Positions 53,565 through 64,000 of a stretch of DNA of 64,000 bases are shown piece by piece. Source of the DNA: Mytilus edulis (taxonomy: Eukaryota; Mollusca; Bivalvia; Mytilida; Mytilidae); assembly GCF_963676685.1 (NCBI RefSeq), contig NC_092351.1, positions 42,646,733 to 42,710,732 on the forward strand, in the 5' to 3' direction. The notes under the pieces are model-generated. The model saw only the letters and a list, made by a program, of their open reading frames with translations, was not told the DNA's origin and made no database searches. A program made the position numbers and the translations under genes. The first letter of the stretch is position 1, and the number at the start of each line of letters is the position of its first letter.

Positions 53565-54685
53565 ATTATAGTCAGCCGATATATCATTTTAAAACATACA
53601 ATAAAACAATTTGACTTCGCATCGAGGGACATTTGCCTCCTTCCACTGATTTCATTGACACGCGTTTGTGTATCAAAAATCGGGACACTTTTTAAGGACG
53701 ATTTGTTGAAAGGGGCCAAATAAAGTAGGATAACTCTGTTGATTAAAAACGTACTATGTACGTTCAGATCGCCATGATGCTTTCACACGGAATATCAATA
53801 ATTGTTTAAAATTCACTCCTCCGCAATAATAAAAAAAACAAAACAAACAACATGTATTGTTTTTCCCTCTTTCTTCGCTTTAATTTCGTAACTGCCTTCC
53901 GTTCACACAACACTGTTTGCTTCTGTTTCGAATTCACTAGATAACCAGTTACCATGTTTACAGTGTACGCGCAAAATTTTAAAATCTAAATTCATTCAAT
54001 TTGATGCGGGAAAAAAATCGACGGCAAAGCAATCATTTGCGTTTGAAATTGATAAAGGAGGGCGACAAAGGTAGCGAGATTATTTCTTGAATCCGTCCGT
54101 GCTGCACATGCAGTTTCCGCTTTTCAGTATAGCAAGGAAAAGAAAATACGGCATTACTTTTCATAAAATGCACGTATTTTCCTCTTATGATAATTAACCG
54201 GCGGTATAGTTGAATTTCATATTATTTCAAATAGAAACAATATTTTGCCAACCAAAAACTAGTTTTCATCGTAAAGCAAAATGAATAAGCTTCCAAACTC
54301 AGTTTATAGTTTTTACTTCAAATAAGCGGAATTTTTTTTAATGTGACTTAAACGGAGAGGCAAAACTTGAAATTTACGGCAAAACTTGAAATTTACGGAT
54401 TACGAGATAATAATTTAAAAAAAAAAGAAAAAAAAAAAAAAAAAACCCCAACTTACTTTTTTGGAGTGTAGAAACCAAGTTGTCTGACTGAGATATTGAT
54501 TTGCTTCTTTTTATCGTCTACTCAAATTGAAGAAAAACAATGAAATGAAACAAAAGGATGGAAAACCGGTTGGCGATTACAATTTACGCAAATCCTGAAC
54601 AGTCTCAGCGTACTAAAGATAAAGTTTAACAACAGTATCAAGTTTTGTATTTATTGGGAACTTTTCTTTACATTTGATTTAATAA
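53521..54685. repeat. U1 unit spacer, first (edge) copy
   Basis: About 1.19 kb of non-coding DNA per unit. Landmarks: a 19-base palindrome around GAACGTAC.TA.GTACGTT (53749-53767), a purine run AAAAAAAAGAAAAAAAAA (about 54416-54443), and an 18-base direct repeat (GGCAAAACTTGAAATTTAC, twice, at 54360-54397). No ORF of note. The same spacer recurs in every unit. Confidence 0.85.
54661..54685 (-). terminator. Candidate snRNA 3' box, first unit
   Basis: Directly downstream of the U1 3' end the minus strand reads TTATTAAATCAAATGTAAAG AAAAG. The TAAAGAAAAG part loosely resembles the metazoan snRNA 3' box (GTTTN0-3AAARNNAGA) at the expected distance (10-25 bases). The same sequence follows every U1 copy here. 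Confidence 0.35.
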
Positions 54686-54849
54686 CAGGGGATAGCGCGA
54701 ACGCAGTCCCCCACACTAAAAAATTGCGTACCCGAGTTGCCCACATTTGGGGCAATCGCAGGCTTCAGCCTAACCGAGGTGCAATGGAAAGGCCTCGACC
54801 TGGGGAGACCGCCTTTTTGATCACGGTGCTCCCTGTACCAGGTAAGTAT
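54686..54849 (-). ncRNA. U1: U1 snRNA, copy 1 (edge copy, variant loop II)
   Basis: 164 nucleotides, the normal U1 length. The 5' end ATACTTACCTGG pairs with 5' splice sites. Stem-loop I follows (loop GATCAAAAAG; vertebrate U1-70K site is GATCANGAAG), then stem-loop II with the U1A-site core ATTGCAC, stem-loop III, the Sm site AATTTTTTAG, and a 3' stem with a TTCG loop ending CCCCTG. Unlike the other six copies, loop II reads ATTGCACCTCGG instead of ATTGCACTCCGG, changing bases just after the core U1A contact. U1 forms the snRNP that defines 5' splice sites in the nucleus. Confidence 0.95.
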
Positions 54850-54884
54850 GCTTGGATATCTGACATTTGTCCATTTGAGTAAAT

Positions 54885-54925
54885 CAAGAGTAACTTTATA
54901 AAGAGGTATTCGAACATATTATAGT
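54885..54925 (-). promoter_or_regulatory. Candidate PSE region of U1 copy 1
   Basis: Between about -36 and -76 of the U1 start the minus strand reads TATGTTCGAATACCTCTTTA TAAAGTTACTC. Metazoan U1 genes need a proximal sequence element here. The stretch is identical in all units, but I have no mussel consensus to test against. The retrotransposon ORF1 fusion at 53.5 kb retains this whole region. Confidence 0.35.
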
Positions 54926-56038
54926 CAGCCGATATATCATTTTAAAACATACAATAAAACAATTTGACTTCGCATCGAGGGACATTTGCCTCCTTCCACT
55001 GATTTCATTGACACGCGTTTGTGTATCAAAAATCGGGACACTTTTTAAGGACGATTTGTTGAAAGGGGCCAAATAAAGTAGGATAACTCTGTTGATTAAA
55101 AACGTACTATGTACGTTCAGATCGCCATGATGCTTTCACACGGAATATCAATAATTGTTTAAAATTCACTCCTCCGCAATAATAAAAAAAACAAAACAAA
55201 CAACATGTATTGTTTTTCCCTCTTTCTTCGCTTTAATTTCGTAACTGCCTTCCGTTCACACAACACTGTTTGCTTCTGTTTCGAATTCACTAGATAACCA
55301 GTTACCATGTTTACAGTGTACGCGCAAAATTTTAAAATCTAAATTCATTCAATTTGATGCGGGAAAAAAATCGACGGCAAAGCAATCATTTGCGTTTGAA
55401 ATTGATAAAGGAGGGCGACAAAGGTAGCGAGATTATTTCTTGAATCCGTCCGTGCTGCACATGCAGTTTCCGCTTTTCAGTATAGCAAGGAAAAGAAAAT
55501 ACGGCATTACTTTTCATAAAATGCACGTATTTTCCTCTTATGATAATTAACCGGCGGTATAGTTGAATTTCATATTATTTCAAATAGAAACAATATTTTG
55601 CCAACCAAAAACTAGTTTTCATCGTAAAGCAAAATGAATAAGCTTCCAAACTCAGTTTATAGTTTTTACTTCAAATAAGCGGAATTTTTTTTAATGTGAC
55701 TTAAACGGAGAGGCAAAACTTGAAATTTACGGCAAAACTTGAAATTTACGGATTACGAGATAATAATTTAAAAAAAAAAGAAAAAAAAAAAAAAAAAACC
55801 CCAACTTACTTTTTTGGAGTGTAGAAACCAAGTTGTCTGACTGAGATATTGATTTGCTTCTTTTTATCGTCTACTCAAATTGAAGAAAAACAATGAAATG
55901 AAACAAAAGGATGGAAAACCGGTTGGCGATTACAATTTACGCAAATCCTGAACAGTCTCAGCGTACTAAAGATAAAGTTTAACAACAGTATCAAGTTTTG
56001 TATTTATTGGGAACTTTTCTTTACATTTGATTTAATAA

Positions 56039-56202
56039 CAGGGGATAGCGCGAACGCAGTCCCCCACACTAAAAAATTGCGTACCCGAGTTGCCCACATT
56101 TGGGGCAATCGCAGGCTTCAGCCTAACCGGAGTGCAATGGAAAGGCCTCGACCTGGGGAGACCGCCTTTTTGATCACGGTGCTCCCTGTACCAGGTAAGT
56201 AT
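56039..56202 (-). ncRNA. U1: U1 snRNA, copy 2
   Basis: 164 nt. All U1 landmarks are present; loop II has the standard ATTGCACTCCGG; Sm site AATTTTTTAG. It represents the array consensus. Confidence 0.96.
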
Positions 56203-57390
56203 GCTTGGATATCTGACATTTGTCCATTTGAGTAAATCAAGAGTAACTTTATAAAGAGGTATTCGAACATATTATAGTCAGCCGATATATCATTTTAAAA
56301 CATACAATAAAACAATTTGACTTCGCATCGAGGGACATTTGCCTCCTTCCACTGATTTCATTGACACGCGTTTGTGTATCAAAAATCGGGACACTTTTTA
56401 AGGACGATTTGTTGAAAGGGGCCAAATAAAGTAGGATAACTCTGTTGATTAAAAACGTACTATGTACGTTCAGATCGCCATGATGCTTTCACACGGAATA
56501 TCAATAATTGTTTAAAATTCACTCCTCCGCAATAATAAAAAAAAACAAAACAAACAACATGTATTGTTTTTCCCTCTTTCTTCGCTTTAATTTCGTAACT
56601 GCCTTCCGTTCACACAACACTGTTTGCTTCTGTTTCGAATTCACTAGATAACCAGTTACCATGTTTACAGTGTACGCGCAAAATTTTAAAATCTAAATTC
56701 ATTCAATTTGATGCGGGAAAAAAATCGACGGCAAAGCAATCATTTGCGTTTGAAATTGATAAAGGAGGGCGACAAAGGTAGCGAGATTATTTCTTGAATC
56801 CGTCCGTGCTGCACATGCAGTTTCCGCTTTTCAGTATAGCAAGGAAAAGAAAATACGGCATTACTTTTCATAAAATGCACGTATTTTCCTCTTATGATAA
56901 TTAACCGGCGGTATAGTTGAATTTCATATTATTTCAAATAGAAACAATATTTTGCCAACCAAAAACTAGTTTTCATCGTAAAGCAAAATGAATAAGCTTC
57001 CAAACTCAGTTTATAGTTTTTACTTCAAATAAGCGGAATTTTTTTTAATGTGACTTAAACGGAGAGGCAAAACTTGAAATTTACGGCAAAACTTGAAATT
57101 TACGGATTACGAGATAATAATTTAAAAAAAAAGAAAAAAAAAAAAAAAAAACCCAACTTACTTTTTTGGAGTGTAGAAACCAAGTTGTCTGACTGAGATA
57201 TTGATTTGCTTCTTTTTATCGTCTACTCAAATTGAAGAAAAACAATGAAATGAAACAAAAGGATGGAAAACCGGTTGGCGATTACAATTTACGCAAATCC
57301 TGAACAGTCTCAGCGTACTAAAGATAAAGTTTAACAACAGTATCAAGTTTTGTATTTATTGGGAACTTTTCTTTACATTTGATTTAATAA

Positions 57391-57554
57391 CAGGGGATAG
57401 CGCGAACGCAGTCCCCCACACTAAAAAATTGCGTACCCGAGTTGCCCACATTTGGGGCAATCGCAGGCTTCAGCCTAACCGGAGTGCAATGGAAAGGCCT
57501 CGACCTGGGGAGACCGCCTTTTTGATCACGGTGCTCCCTGTACCAGGTAAGTAT
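57391..57554 (-). ncRNA. U1: U1 snRNA, copy 3
   Basis: 164 nt, identical by eye to copy 2. Confidence 0.96.
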
Positions 57555-58742
57555 GCTTGGATATCTGACATTTGTCCATTTGAGTAAATCAAGAGTAACT
57601 TTATAAAGAGGTATTCGAACATATTATAGTCAGCCGATATATCATTTTAAAACATACAATAAAACAATTTGACTTCGCATCGAGGGACATTTGCCTCCTT
57701 CCACTGATTTCATTGACACGCGTTTGTGTATCAAAAATCGGGACACTTTTTAAGGACGATTTGTTGAAAGGGGCCAAATAAAGTAGGATAACTCTGTTGA
57801 TTAAAAACGTACTATGTACGTTCAGATCGCCATGATGCTTTCACACGGAATATCAATAATTGTTTAAAATTCACTCCTCCGCAATAATAAAAAAAACAAA
57901 ACAAACAACATGTATTGTTTTTCCCTCTTTCTTCGCTTTAATTTCGTAACTGCCTTCCGTTCACACAACACTGTTTGCTTCTGTTTCGAATTCACTAGAT
58001 AACCAGTTACCATGTTTACAGTGTACGCGCAAAATTTTAAAATCTAAATTCATTCAATTTGATGCGGGAAAAAAATCGACGGCAAAGCAATCATTTGCGT
58101 TTGAAATTGATAAAGGAGGGCGACAAAGGTAGCGAGATTATTTCTTGAATCCGTCCGTGCTGCACATGCAGTTTCCGCTTTTCAGTATAGCAAGGAAAAG
58201 AAAATACGGCATTACTTTTCATAAAATGCACGTATTTTCCTCTTATGATAATTAACCGGCGGTATAGTTGAATTTCATATTATTTCAAATAGAAACAATA
58301 TTTTGCCAACCAAAAACTAGTTTTCATCGTAAAGCAAAATGAATAAGCTTCCAAACTCAGTTTATAGTTTTTACTTCAAATAAGCGGAATTTTTTTTAAT
58401 GTGACTTAAACGGAGAGGCAAAACTTGAAATTTACGGCAAAACTTGAAATTTACGGATTACGAGATAATAATTTAAAAAAAAAAGAAAAAAAAAAAAAAA
58501 AACCCCAACTTACTTTTTTGGAGTGTAGAAACCAAGTTGTCTGACTGAGATATTGATTTGCTTCTTTTTATCGTCTACTCAAATTGAAGAAAAACAATGA
58601 AATGAAACAAAAGGATGGAAAACCGGTTGGCGATTACAATTTACGCAAATCCTGAACAGTCTCAGCGTACTAAAGATAAAGTTTAACAACAGTATCAAGT
58701 TTTGTATTTATTGGGAACTTTTCTTTACATTTGATTTAATAA

Positions 58743-58906
58743 CAGGGGATAGCGCGAACGCAGTCCCCCACACTAAAAAATTGCGTACCCGAGTTGCCCA
58801 CATTTGGGGCAATCGCAGGCTTCAGCCTAACCGGAGTGCAATGGAAAGGCCTCGACCTGGGGAGACCGCCTTTTTGATCACGGTGCTCCCTGTACCAGGT
58901 AAGTAT
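58743..58906 (-). ncRNA. U1: U1 snRNA, copy 4
   Basis: 164 nt, identical by eye to copy 2. Confidence 0.96.
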
Positions 58907-60096
58907 GCTTGGATATCTGACATTTGTCCATTTGAGTAAATCAAGAGTAACTTTATAAAGAGGTATTCGAACATATTATAGTCAGCCGATATATCATTTT
59001 AAAACATACAATAAAACAATTTGACTTCGCATCGAGGGACATTTGCCTCCTTCCACTGATTTCATTGACACGCGTTTGTGTATCAAAAATCGGGACACTT
59101 TTTAAGGACGATTTGTTGAAAGGGGCCAAATAAAGTAGGATAACTCTGTTGATTAAAAACGTACTATGTACGTTCAGATCGCCATGATGCTTTCACACGG
59201 AATATCAATAATTGTTTAAAATTCACTCCTCCGCAATAATAAAAAAAACAAAACAAACAACATGTATTGTTTTTCCCTCTTTCTTCGCTTTAATTTCGTA
59301 ACTGCCTTCCGTTCACACAACACTGTTTGCTTCTGTTTCGAATTCACTAGATAACCAGTTACCATGTTTACAGTGTACGCGCAAAATTTTAAAATCTAAA
59401 TTCATTCAATTTGATGCGGGAAAAAAATCGACGGCAAAGCAATCATTTGCGTTTGAAATTGATAAAGGAGGGCGACAAAGGTAGCGAGATTATTTCTTGA
59501 ATCCGTCCGTGCTGCACATGCAGTTTCCGCTTTTCAGTATAGCAAGGAAAAGAAAATACGGCATTACTTTTCATAAAATGCACGTATTTTCCTCTTATGA
59601 TAATTAACCGGCGGTATAGTTGAATTTCATATTATTTCAAATAGAAACAATATTTTGCCAACCAAAAACTAGTTTTCATCGTAAAGCAAAATGAATAAGC
59701 TTCCAAACTCAGTTTATAGTTTTTACTTCAAATAAGCGGAATTTTTTTTAATGTGACTTAAACGGAGAGGCAAAACTTGAAATTTACGGCAAAACTTGAA
59801 ATTTACGGATTACGAGATAATAATTTAAAAAAAAAAGAAAAAAAAAAAAAAAAAAACCCCAACTTACTTTTTTGGAGTGTAGAAACCAAGTTGTCTGACT
59901 GAGATATTGATTTGCTTCTTTTTATCGTCTACTCAAATTGAAGAAAAACAATGAAATGAAACAAAAGGATGGAAAACCGGTTGGCGATTACAATTTACGC
60001 AAATCCTGAACAGTCTCAGCGTACTAAAGATAAAGTTTAACAACAGTATCAAGTTTTGTATTTATTGGGAACTTTTCTTTACATTTGATTTAATAA

Positions 60097-60260
60097 CAGG
60101 GGATAGCGCGAACGCAGTCCCCCACACTAAAAAATTGCGTACCCGAGTTGCCCACATTTGGGGCAATCGCAGGCTTCAGCCTAACCGGAGTGCAATGGAA
60201 AGGCCTCGACCTGGGGAGACCGCCTTTTTGATCACGGTGCTCCCTGTACCAGGTAAGTAT
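60097..60260 (-). ncRNA. U1: U1 snRNA, copy 5
   Basis: 164 nt, identical by eye to copy 2. Confidence 0.96.
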
Positions 60261-61450
60261 GCTTGGATATCTGACATTTGTCCATTTGAGTAAATCAAGA
60301 GTAACTTTATAAAGAGGTATTCGAACATATTATAGTCAGCCGATATATCATTTTAAAACATACAATAAAACAATTTGACTTCGCATCGAGGGACATTTGC
60401 CTCCTTCCACTGATTTCATTGACACGCGTTTGTGTATCAAAAATCGGGACACTTTTTAAGGACGATTTGTTGAAAGGGGCCAAATAAAGTAGGATAACTC
60501 TGTTGATTAAAAACGTACTATGTACGTTCAGATCGCCATGATGCTTTCACACGGAATATCAATAATTGTTTAAAATTCACTCCTCCGCAATAATAAAAAA
60601 AACAAAACAAACAACATGTATTGTTTTTCCCTCTTTCTTCGCTTTAATTTCGTAACTGCCTTCCGTTCACACAACACTGTTTGCTTCTGTTTCGAATTCA
60701 CTAGATAACCAGTTACCATGTTTACAGTGTACGCGCAAAATTTTAAAATCTAAATTCATTCAATTTGATGCGGGAAAAAAATCGACGGCAAAGCAATCAT
60801 TTGCGTTTGAAATTGATAAAGGAGGGCGACAAAGGTAGCGAGATTATTTCTTGAATCCGTCCGTGCTGCACATGCAGTTTCCGCTTTTCAGTATAGCAAG
60901 GAAAAGAAAATACGGCATTACTTTTCATAAAATGCACGTATTTTCCTCTTATGATAATTAACCGGCGGTATAGTTGAATTTCATATTATTTCAAATAGAA
61001 ACAATATTTTGCCAACCAAAAACTAGTTTTCATCGTAAAGCAAAATGAATAAGCTTCCAAACTCAGTTTATAGTTTTTACTTCAAATAAGCGGAATTTTT
61101 TTTTAATGTGACTTAAACGGAGAGGCAAAACTTGAAATTTACGGCAAAACTTGAAATTTACGGATTACGAGATAATAATTTAAAAAAAAAAGAAAAAAAA
61201 AAAAAAAAAAACCCCAACTTACTTTTTTGGAGTGTAGAAACCAAGTTGTCTGACTGAGATATTGATTTGCTTCTTTTTATCGTCTACTCAAATTGAAGAA
61301 AAACAATGAAATGAAACAAAAGGATGGAAAACCGTTGGCGATTACAATTTACGCAAATCCTGAACAGTCTCAGCGTACTAAAGATAAAGTTTAACAACAG
61401 TATCAAGTTTTGTATTTATTGGGAACTTTTCTTTACATTTGATTTAATAA

Positions 61451-61613
61451 CAGGGGATAGCGCGAACGCAGTCCCCCACACTAAAAATTGCGTACCCGAG
61501 TTGCCCACATTTGGGGCAATCGCAGGCTTCAGCCTAACCGGAGTGCAATGGAAAGGCCTCGACCTGGGGAGACCGCCTTTTTGATCACGGTGCTCCCTGT
61601 ACCAGGTAAGTAT
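61451..61613 (-). ncRNA. U1: U1 snRNA, copy 6 (shortened Sm-site T run)
   Basis: 163 nt. The Sm site is AATTTTTAG, one T fewer than in the other copies. This could be a real variant or a homopolymer sequencing error. The remainder matches copy 2. Confidence 0.93.
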
Positions 61614-62801
61614 GCTTGGATATCTGACATTTGTCCATTTGAGTAAATCAAGAGTAACTTTATAAAGAGGTATTCGAACATATTATAGTCAGCCGATATA
61701 TCATTTTAAAACATACAATAAAACAATTTGACTTCGCATCGAGGGACATTTGCCTCCTTCCACTGATTTCATTGACACGCGTTTGTGTATCAAAAATCGG
61801 GACACTTTTTAAGGACGATTTGTTGAAAGGGGCCAAATAAAGTAGGATAACTCTGTTGATTAAAAACGTACTATGTACGTTCAGATCGCCATGATGCTTT
61901 CACACGGAATATCAATAATTGTTTAAAATTCACTCCTCCGCAATAATAAAAAAAACAAAACAAACAACATGTATTGTTTTTCCCTCTTTCTTCGCTTTAA
62001 TTTCGTAACTGCCTTCCGTTCACACAACACTGTTTGCTTCTGTTTCGAATTCACTAGATAACCAGTTACCATGTTTACAGTGTACGCGCAAAATTTTAAA
62101 ATCTAAATTCATTCAATTTGATGCGGGAAAAAAATCGACGGCAAAGCAATCATTTGCGTTTGAAATTGATAAAGGAGGGCGACAAAGGTAGCGAGATTAT
62201 TTCTTGAATCCGTCCGTGCTGCACATGCAGTTTCCGCTTTTCAGTATAGCAAGGAAAAGAAAATACGGCATTACTTTTCATAAAATGCACGTATTTTCCT
62301 CTTATGATAATTAACCGGCGGTATAGTTGAATTTCATATTATTTCAAATAGAAACAATATTTTGCCAACCAAAAACTAGTTTTCATCGTAAAGCAAAATG
62401 AATAAGCTTCCAAACTCAGTTTATAGTTTTTACTTCAAATAAGCGGAATTTTTTTAATGTGACTTAAACGGAGAGGCAAAACTTGAAATTTACGGCAAAA
62501 CTTGAAATTTACGGATTACGAGATAATAATTTAAAAAAAAAAGAAAAAAAAAAAAAAAAAACCCCAACTTACTTTTTTGGAGTGTAGAAACCAAGTTGTC
62601 TGACTGAGATATTGATTTGCTTCTTTTTATCGTCTACTCAAATTGAAGAAAAACAATGAAATGAAACAAAAGGATGGAAAACCGGTTGGCGATTACAATT
62701 TACGCAAATCCTGAACAGTCTCAGCGTACTAAAGATAAAGTTTAACAACAGTATCAAGTTTTGTATTTATTGGGAACTTTTCTTTACATTTGATTTAATA
62801 A

Positions 62802-62964
62802 CAGGGGATAGCGCGAACGCAGTCCCCCACACTAAAAAATTGCGTACCCGAGTTGCCCACATTTGGGGCAATCGCAGGCTTCAGCCTAACCGGAGTGCAA
62901 TGGAAAGGCCTCGACCTGGGAGACCGCCTTTTTGATCACGGTGCTCCCTGTACCAGGTAAGTAT
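62802..62964 (-). ncRNA. U1: U1 snRNA, copy 7 (one base lost in stem I)
   Basis: 163 nt. The minus strand reads GGTCTCCCAGG where other copies have GGTCTCCCCAGG, removing one C from the 3' side of stem-loop I. Either a real deletion or a homopolymer error. The remainder matches copy 2. Confidence 0.93.
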
Positions 62965-64000
62965 GCTTGGATATCTGACATTTGTCCATTTGAGTAAATC
63001 AAGAGTAACTTTATAAAGAGGTATTCGAACATATTATAGTCAGCCGATATATCATTTTAAAACATACAATAAAACAATTTGACTTCGCATCGAGGGACAT
63101 TTGCCTCCTTCCACTGATTTCATTGACACGCGTTTGTGTATCAAAAATCGGGACACTTTTTAAGGACGATTTGTTGAAAGGGGCCAAATAAAGTAGGATA
63201 ACTCTGTTGATTAAAAACGTACTATGTACGTTCAGATCGCCATGATGCTTTCACACGGAATATCAATAATTGTTTAAAATTCACTCCTCCGCAATAATAA
63301 AAAAAACAAAACAAACAACATGTATTGTTTTTCCCTCTTTCTTCGCTTTAATTTCGTAACTGCCTTCCGTTCACACAACACTGTTTGCTTCTGTTTCGAA
63401 TTCACTAGATAACCAGTTACCATGTTTACAGTGTACGCGCAAAATTTTAAAATCTAAATTCATTCAATTTGATGCGGGAAAAAAATCGACGGCAAAGCAA
63501 TCATTTGCGTTTGAAATTGATAAAGGAGGGCGACAAAGGTAGCGAGATTATTTCTTGAATCCGTCCGTGCTGCACATGCAGTTTCCGCTTTTCAGTATAG
63601 CAAGGAAAAGAAAATACGGCATTACTTTTCATAAAATGCACGTATTTTCCTCTTATGATAATTAACCGGCGGTATAGTTGAATTTCATATTATTTCAAAT
63701 AGAAACAATATTTTGCCAACCAAAAACTAGTTTTCATCGTAAAGCAAAATGAATAAGCTTCCAAACTCAGTTTATAGTTTTTACTTCAAATAAGCGGAAT
63801 TTTTTTTAATGTGACTTAAACGGAGAGGCAAAACTTGAAATTTACGGCAAAACTTGAAATTTACGGATTACGAGATAATAATTTAAAAAAAAAAGAAAAA
63901 AAAAAAAAAAAAAACCCCAACTTACTTTTTTGGAGTGTAGAAACCAAGTTGTCTGACTGAGATATTGATTTGCTTCTTTTTATCGTCTACTCAAATTGAA

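Larger units (their letters stand above)
53521..64000 (-). repeat. Tandem array of about 1,352-bp U1 snRNA units
   Basis: Seven full U1 genes have their 5' ends at 54849, 56202, 57554, 58906, 60260, 61613 and 62964, giving steps of 1353, 1352, 1352, 1354, 1353 and 1351. An eighth unit is cut by the window end about 140 bases before its U1 3' end. Units are nearly identical, differing mainly in A-run and T-run lengths and a few single-base indels, which indicates concerted evolution (or very recent amplification). The left edge is the fusion with retrotransposon ORF1 at about 53500. Confidence 0.95.

Noticed and set aside
54686-54849. Zinc-finger-like or other coding frames across the U1 genes (for example an 86-codon plus-strand frame at 61324-61584)
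   Set aside because: The frame exists only because copy 6 has a one-base shift; the other units do not keep it, and the region is an snRNA gene on the other strand.
53521-64000. Ordinary satellite DNA
   Set aside because: Each unit contains a full, motif-complete U1 snRNA gene, so it is a tandem gene array.
1-64000. tRNA or 5S rRNA genes
   Set aside because: No A/B-box pair with a foldable cloverleaf and no 5S internal promoter was noticed by eye; a covariance-model scan could still find some.

Overview
The window is AT-rich eukaryotic DNA without bacterial-type gene packing. It holds introns, SINE- and LINE-type retroelements, a Penelope-like element, long-TIR DNA transposons and a tandem U1 snRNA locus. 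Several dispersed repeats (for example those ending near 12172, starting near 29287 and 42011, and at 33260-33440) are ones I associate with marine mussels (Mytilus), and the 'AGCTCACCTGG' repeat is common in bivalves, so a mytilid bivalve is the best guess. No intact single-copy host protein gene is visible. Almost every protein signal is a broken transposable element; the only genes that look functional are the U1 snRNA copies.

Layout. 1-5.2 kb: AT-rich non-coding DNA with one SINE-like relic. 5.2-5.7 kb: remnant of a LINE endonuclease with a decayed 2A-like motif. 5.9-8.9 kb: minus-strand pieces of a Tx1/L1-type retrotransposon (ORF1 with CCHC knuckles). 9.4-11.6 kb: decayed relative of the large transposon described next. 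11.6-13.1 kb: retroelement tail and Mutator-like transposase relic. 13.2-27.7 kb: a CR1/Jockey-like LINE (minus strand) cut in two, exactly before its reverse transcriptase YADD motif, by a 11,969-bp element at 14438-26406. That element has about 390-bp terminal inverted repeats, a 5-bp target duplication (ATTAT), a plus-strand C2H2 zinc-finger gene and a convergent minus-strand gene with a YqaJ-type nuclease domain. Both genes are broken in this copy. 27.7-33 kb: nested repeats and two Penelope-like copies. 35.6-53.5 kb: a dense head-to-tail pile of truncated Tx1-type elements, all on the minus strand, interrupted by a SINE with a clear target duplication, a 1.75-kb TIR element with a 160-bp palindrome, and small pieces of U1 gene and U1 spacer. 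53.5-64 kb: a tandem array of about 1,352-bp units, each with one minus-strand U1 snRNA gene (seven complete genes; the array runs off the window).

How it fits together. Two stories stand out. (1) The 12-kb element is a complete, nearly datable insertion. A diverged second copy at 9.4 kb has the same order (CACTG end, subterminal hairpin, GATGRYCGTAAC-like motif cluster, then the nuclease gene reading inward), so the YqaJ gene belongs to the transposon and is not a passenger. No standard DDE transposase was recognised. (2) The Tx1-type retrotransposon pieces lie beside the U1 array, in the same orientation as U1. At three separate places a short U1 fragment ending at or within two bases of U1 nucleotide 31 directly precedes the retrotransposon 5' end. 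This suggests a retrotransposon lineage that inserts into U1 snRNA genes, with the pile at 43-53 kb being the invaded, decayed edge of the array.
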